Below are positions 62,670 through 64,000 of a stretch of 64,000 bases of DNA, one piece after another (the stretch's first letter is position 1; the number at the start of each line of letters is the position of its first letter). Both the position numbers and the translations under genes were made by a program. Location: the NCBI RefSeq assembly GCF_017355855.1, contig NZ_JAFEWD010000012.1:62001-126000 (forward strand), in the 5' to 3' direction. Origin of the DNA: Pedobacter sp. SYSU D00535. GTDB taxonomy: Bacteria; Bacteroidota; Bacteroidia; Sphingobacteriales; Sphingobacteriaceae. The notes below the pieces were generated by a model. That model did no database searches. It was not told where the DNA came from and worked only from the letters and a program-made list of their open reading frames with translations.

Positions 62670-63668
62670 CTACCTCACGTTTGGAAATTTATACACTAAG
62701 CCAAGGGCTAATGTTTGGCTGGCCTGGATTTTGTCACTGGCATCGTCGTCGTATACGCCTATACCGGAAATAGTAACGTTCACAACCCTGTTGACCTTTG
62801 CAATAAGAGTGGCGTCCAATCGGTGGTCGATGTTATTTAACCTTTCATAATTGGCAAACATAGCATATCTGGTCTTCAACCTCAAGTTCTCCATGATATC
62901 CTTTTCATAGTTACTCACCAACTGAAAGGCAAGTTCATTACGCACCACTTTTCCGGGCGCAACCCCAAAATTTTTCGGATTAGTACGATAAAGGTCTTTA
63001 TCCAACACAAAGGTCTGACGAGCTGTTCCTGTACCTATACGAAGGTAGTAGTACTTATTTGGCTTATATTCAAATCCAAGCGACTCGGTTAGGTATCCCG
63101 GCGACATAAATCTCGAAATCAGTGTGCGGGTTTCGTTACCTTGCTGATCCTTACCATAAGAATACCCTTGATCAAACTGCGACTCAAAGTTCAACGAGCC
63201 GAAAAAATACCAGCTTTTGGAGAGCTTTAGAGCGACTTTGTTATCCCAAAAAATACGGTCGTTAGTTTTTCGCTGCAGCTGATCCCTGTTTTTTAGCTTC
63301 CCATATTGGAAGATGAGCTCGGAGACGTAGTTCTTTTCATCTTTGGTATAGTCGGTTTTATGATTAAACATCAGCCCGACCGCAATAGAATTCACTCCCC
63401 CTCCACTCCAGTTATCGCTGAATGCTGCCTGGTTCATATTAATTCCAAAAGTAGACCAGTTGCGCCAGTAATTCACCTTCAACTTCAACTCTGACTCCGG
63501 AATTTCGACGGGTTGTAATTGCAATACCGGCTTTCGTACAGGCAAGGTGTTTTTCTTAGGATACTGCTTCAAGCCACTTAATCCGGTAGTGTCGCTTGCT
63601 GTGTTTTGCGCATATACAACTGAAGAACAAACTACTAACAGAAAACTAAACACCCTTTTCAACATCAT
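62670..63668 (-). CDS. DUF3078 outer-membrane-type protein
   Basis: Exported protein of 332 residues with a signal (MLKRVFSFLLVVCSSVVYA) and a proline-rich stretch (VRKPVLQLQPVEIPESEL), then a beta-barrel-like body. The block YWRNWSTFGINMNQAAFSDNWSGGGVNSIAVG is the DUF3078 hallmark, and the rest has alternating aromatic strands (WYFFGSLNFESQF, YYYLRIGTGTA). Known mainly in Bacteroidota; function not established. It lies upstream of ffh, both leftward, but across a 185-base gap with a promoter, so it is probably separate. Confidence 0.85.
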   Translation of the reverse strand: MMLKRVFSFLLVVCSSVVYAQNTASDTTGLSGLKQYPKKNTLPVRKPVLQLQPVEIPESELKLKVNYWRNWSTFGINMNQAAFSDNWSGGGVNSIAVGLMFNHKTDYTKDEKNYVSELIFQYGKLKNRDQLQRKTNDRIFWDNKVALKLSKSWYFFGSLNFESQFDQGYSYGKDQQGNETRTLISRFMSPGYLTESLGFEYKPNKYYYLRIGTGTARQTFVLDKDLYRTNPKNFGVAPGKVVRNELAFQLVSNYEKDIMENLRLKTRYAMFANYERLNNIDHRLDATLIAKVNRVVNVTISGIGVYDDDASDKIQASQTLALGLVYKFPNVR

Positions 63669-63714
63669 CGCAAAGAAACTGAAATTTGAAGAGTATGAAA
63701 AATCTAATTCGTAA

Positions 63715-63999
63715 CTAAAAAGATAGAAAACGCCGCCAGGCCCAAATTTCGCGCCTTTTCAAATAAGAAGTTTCACTTTCGCGACGATAGGCCTCCTTCT
63801 CAAAAACGATATTCAAATAAGCCAGCTCGTGCTTTTTGTATTTTAGGAGATTGATCAGGTAATTCAAGAAATAGAGCAGATAAAATCCAACTAAGAGCAG
63901 CTCCAGCTGCTGTACTATATGAATCCTTTCGTGGTTCAGCAATACCTGATCTCCCTTGTATTCACTCCTTTTTATTAAAATAAAGGGAAAAAGCGCCAT
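63715..63999 (-). CDS. Small HEXXH-motif membrane protein (possibly cut by right edge)
   Basis: A 94-residue product from an ATG at 63997-63999, one base inside the window, so upstream codons may be missing. It has an HEXXH zinc-metallopeptidase-type motif (HERIHIVQQLE) followed by a hydrophobic segment (LLLVGFYLLYFLNYLINLL) and a charged tail with NIVFEKEAYRRESE. Short proteins of this layout recur in Bacteroidota and are mostly unnamed; a relation to M56-type peptidases is possible but unproven. It ends 46 bases before the DUF3078 start on the same strand. Confidence 0.65.
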   Translation of the reverse strand: MALFPFILIKRSEYKGDQVLLNHERIHIVQQLELLLVGFYLLYFLNYLINLLKYKKHELAYLNIVFEKEAYRRESETSYLKRREIWAWRRFLSF

Positions 64000-64000
64000 A

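Noticed and set aside
1-64000. CRISPR arrays, insertion sequences, tRNA or rRNA genes
   Set aside because: No regularly spaced repeats, transposase genes, cloverleaf sequences or rRNA stretches were recognised on reading both strands.

Overview
The window looks like a chromosomal segment from a member of the Bacteroidota, most likely the Sphingobacteriaceae or a close relative. This rests on several kinds of evidence. Many genes follow a TAnnTTTG-type -7 element. One protein ends in a type IX secretion sorting-like domain. There are a TonB receptor with a carboxypeptidase-D-like N-terminal domain, a DUF3127 protein, a DUF3078 protein, a PhoR-like kinase, and many secreted lipoproteins. No rRNA, tRNA, CRISPR array, insertion sequence or prophage was seen. 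The gene order looks like core genome with one specialised-metabolism insert.

Layout. 1-1.0 kb: the N-terminal part of glnS, running off the left edge. 1.2-7.2 kb: a signalling block with an NtrC-type sigma-54 activator, a membrane multi-PAS histidine kinase, and a REC-PAS-kinase protein whose phosphoacceptor His is replaced by Asp. 7.3-9.7 kb: an AI-2E/PerM-type membrane protein and a three-gene envelope-stress-like set (YtxH, holin-superfamily-III-like, unknown). 9.8-14.8 kb: trmB and nucleic-acid repair genes (alkyltransferase-like protein, tag, polA) with a carboxymuconolactone-decarboxylase-like protein. 14.9-17.6 kb: glgA-glgC for glycogen. 17.6-20.4 kb (minus strand): UPF0173 hydrolase, YbaB/EbfC, a lone receiver, a serine hydrolase lipoprotein. 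20.6-23.8 kb: fumC, a lipoprotein, an S1/P1 nuclease and a low-molecular-weight tyrosine phosphatase. 24.0-25.4 kb: two tandem secreted paralogues of unknown function. 25.6-32.3 kb: hisS, an RNA methyltransferase, the DUF3127 protein with an SSB-like tail, a type IX-like secreted protein, and an RprXY-like two-component system. 32.4-37.1 kb: a His/Cys-rich small protein with a metal-type TonB receptor, a NodB-like lipoprotein and another lipoprotein.

37.1-42.7 kb: a complete phosphate uptake operon on the minus strand (phosphate-selective porin, pstS, pstC, pstA, pstB, phoU). 42.8-45.2 kb: alpha/beta hydrolase, rhomboid protease, HD phosphohydrolase. 45.2-49.0 kb: a probable biosynthetic cluster, with a UbiA prenyltransferase divergent from type III polyketide synthase - methyltransferase - flavin oxidoreductase. 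49.0-51.8 kb: a PhoR-like kinase, a PhoU-like DUF47 protein and a Pit phosphate transporter. The DUF47 promoter carries an 11-bp-spaced direct repeat shaped like a PhoB box. 51.9-54.3 kb: anmK divergent from a NagX/HGSNAT-like acyltransferase (amino-sugar metabolism). 54.3-59.7 kb: an M16 and an M14 peptidase, convergent. 59.8-64.0 kb: murF, ffh, a DUF3078 protein, and a small HEXXH protein at the right edge.

Functional themes are phosphate acquisition by two routes with a shared candidate regulatory sequence, alkylation-damage repair, glycogen storage, envelope proteolysis and wall recycling, and one small-molecule pathway. The most unusual items are the phenolic-lipid-like type III PKS cassette, the kinase-like protein lacking its histidine, the SSB-like tail on the DUF3127 protein, the tandem secreted paralogues, and a hairpin that may both end fumC transcription and cover the ribosome site of the next gene.
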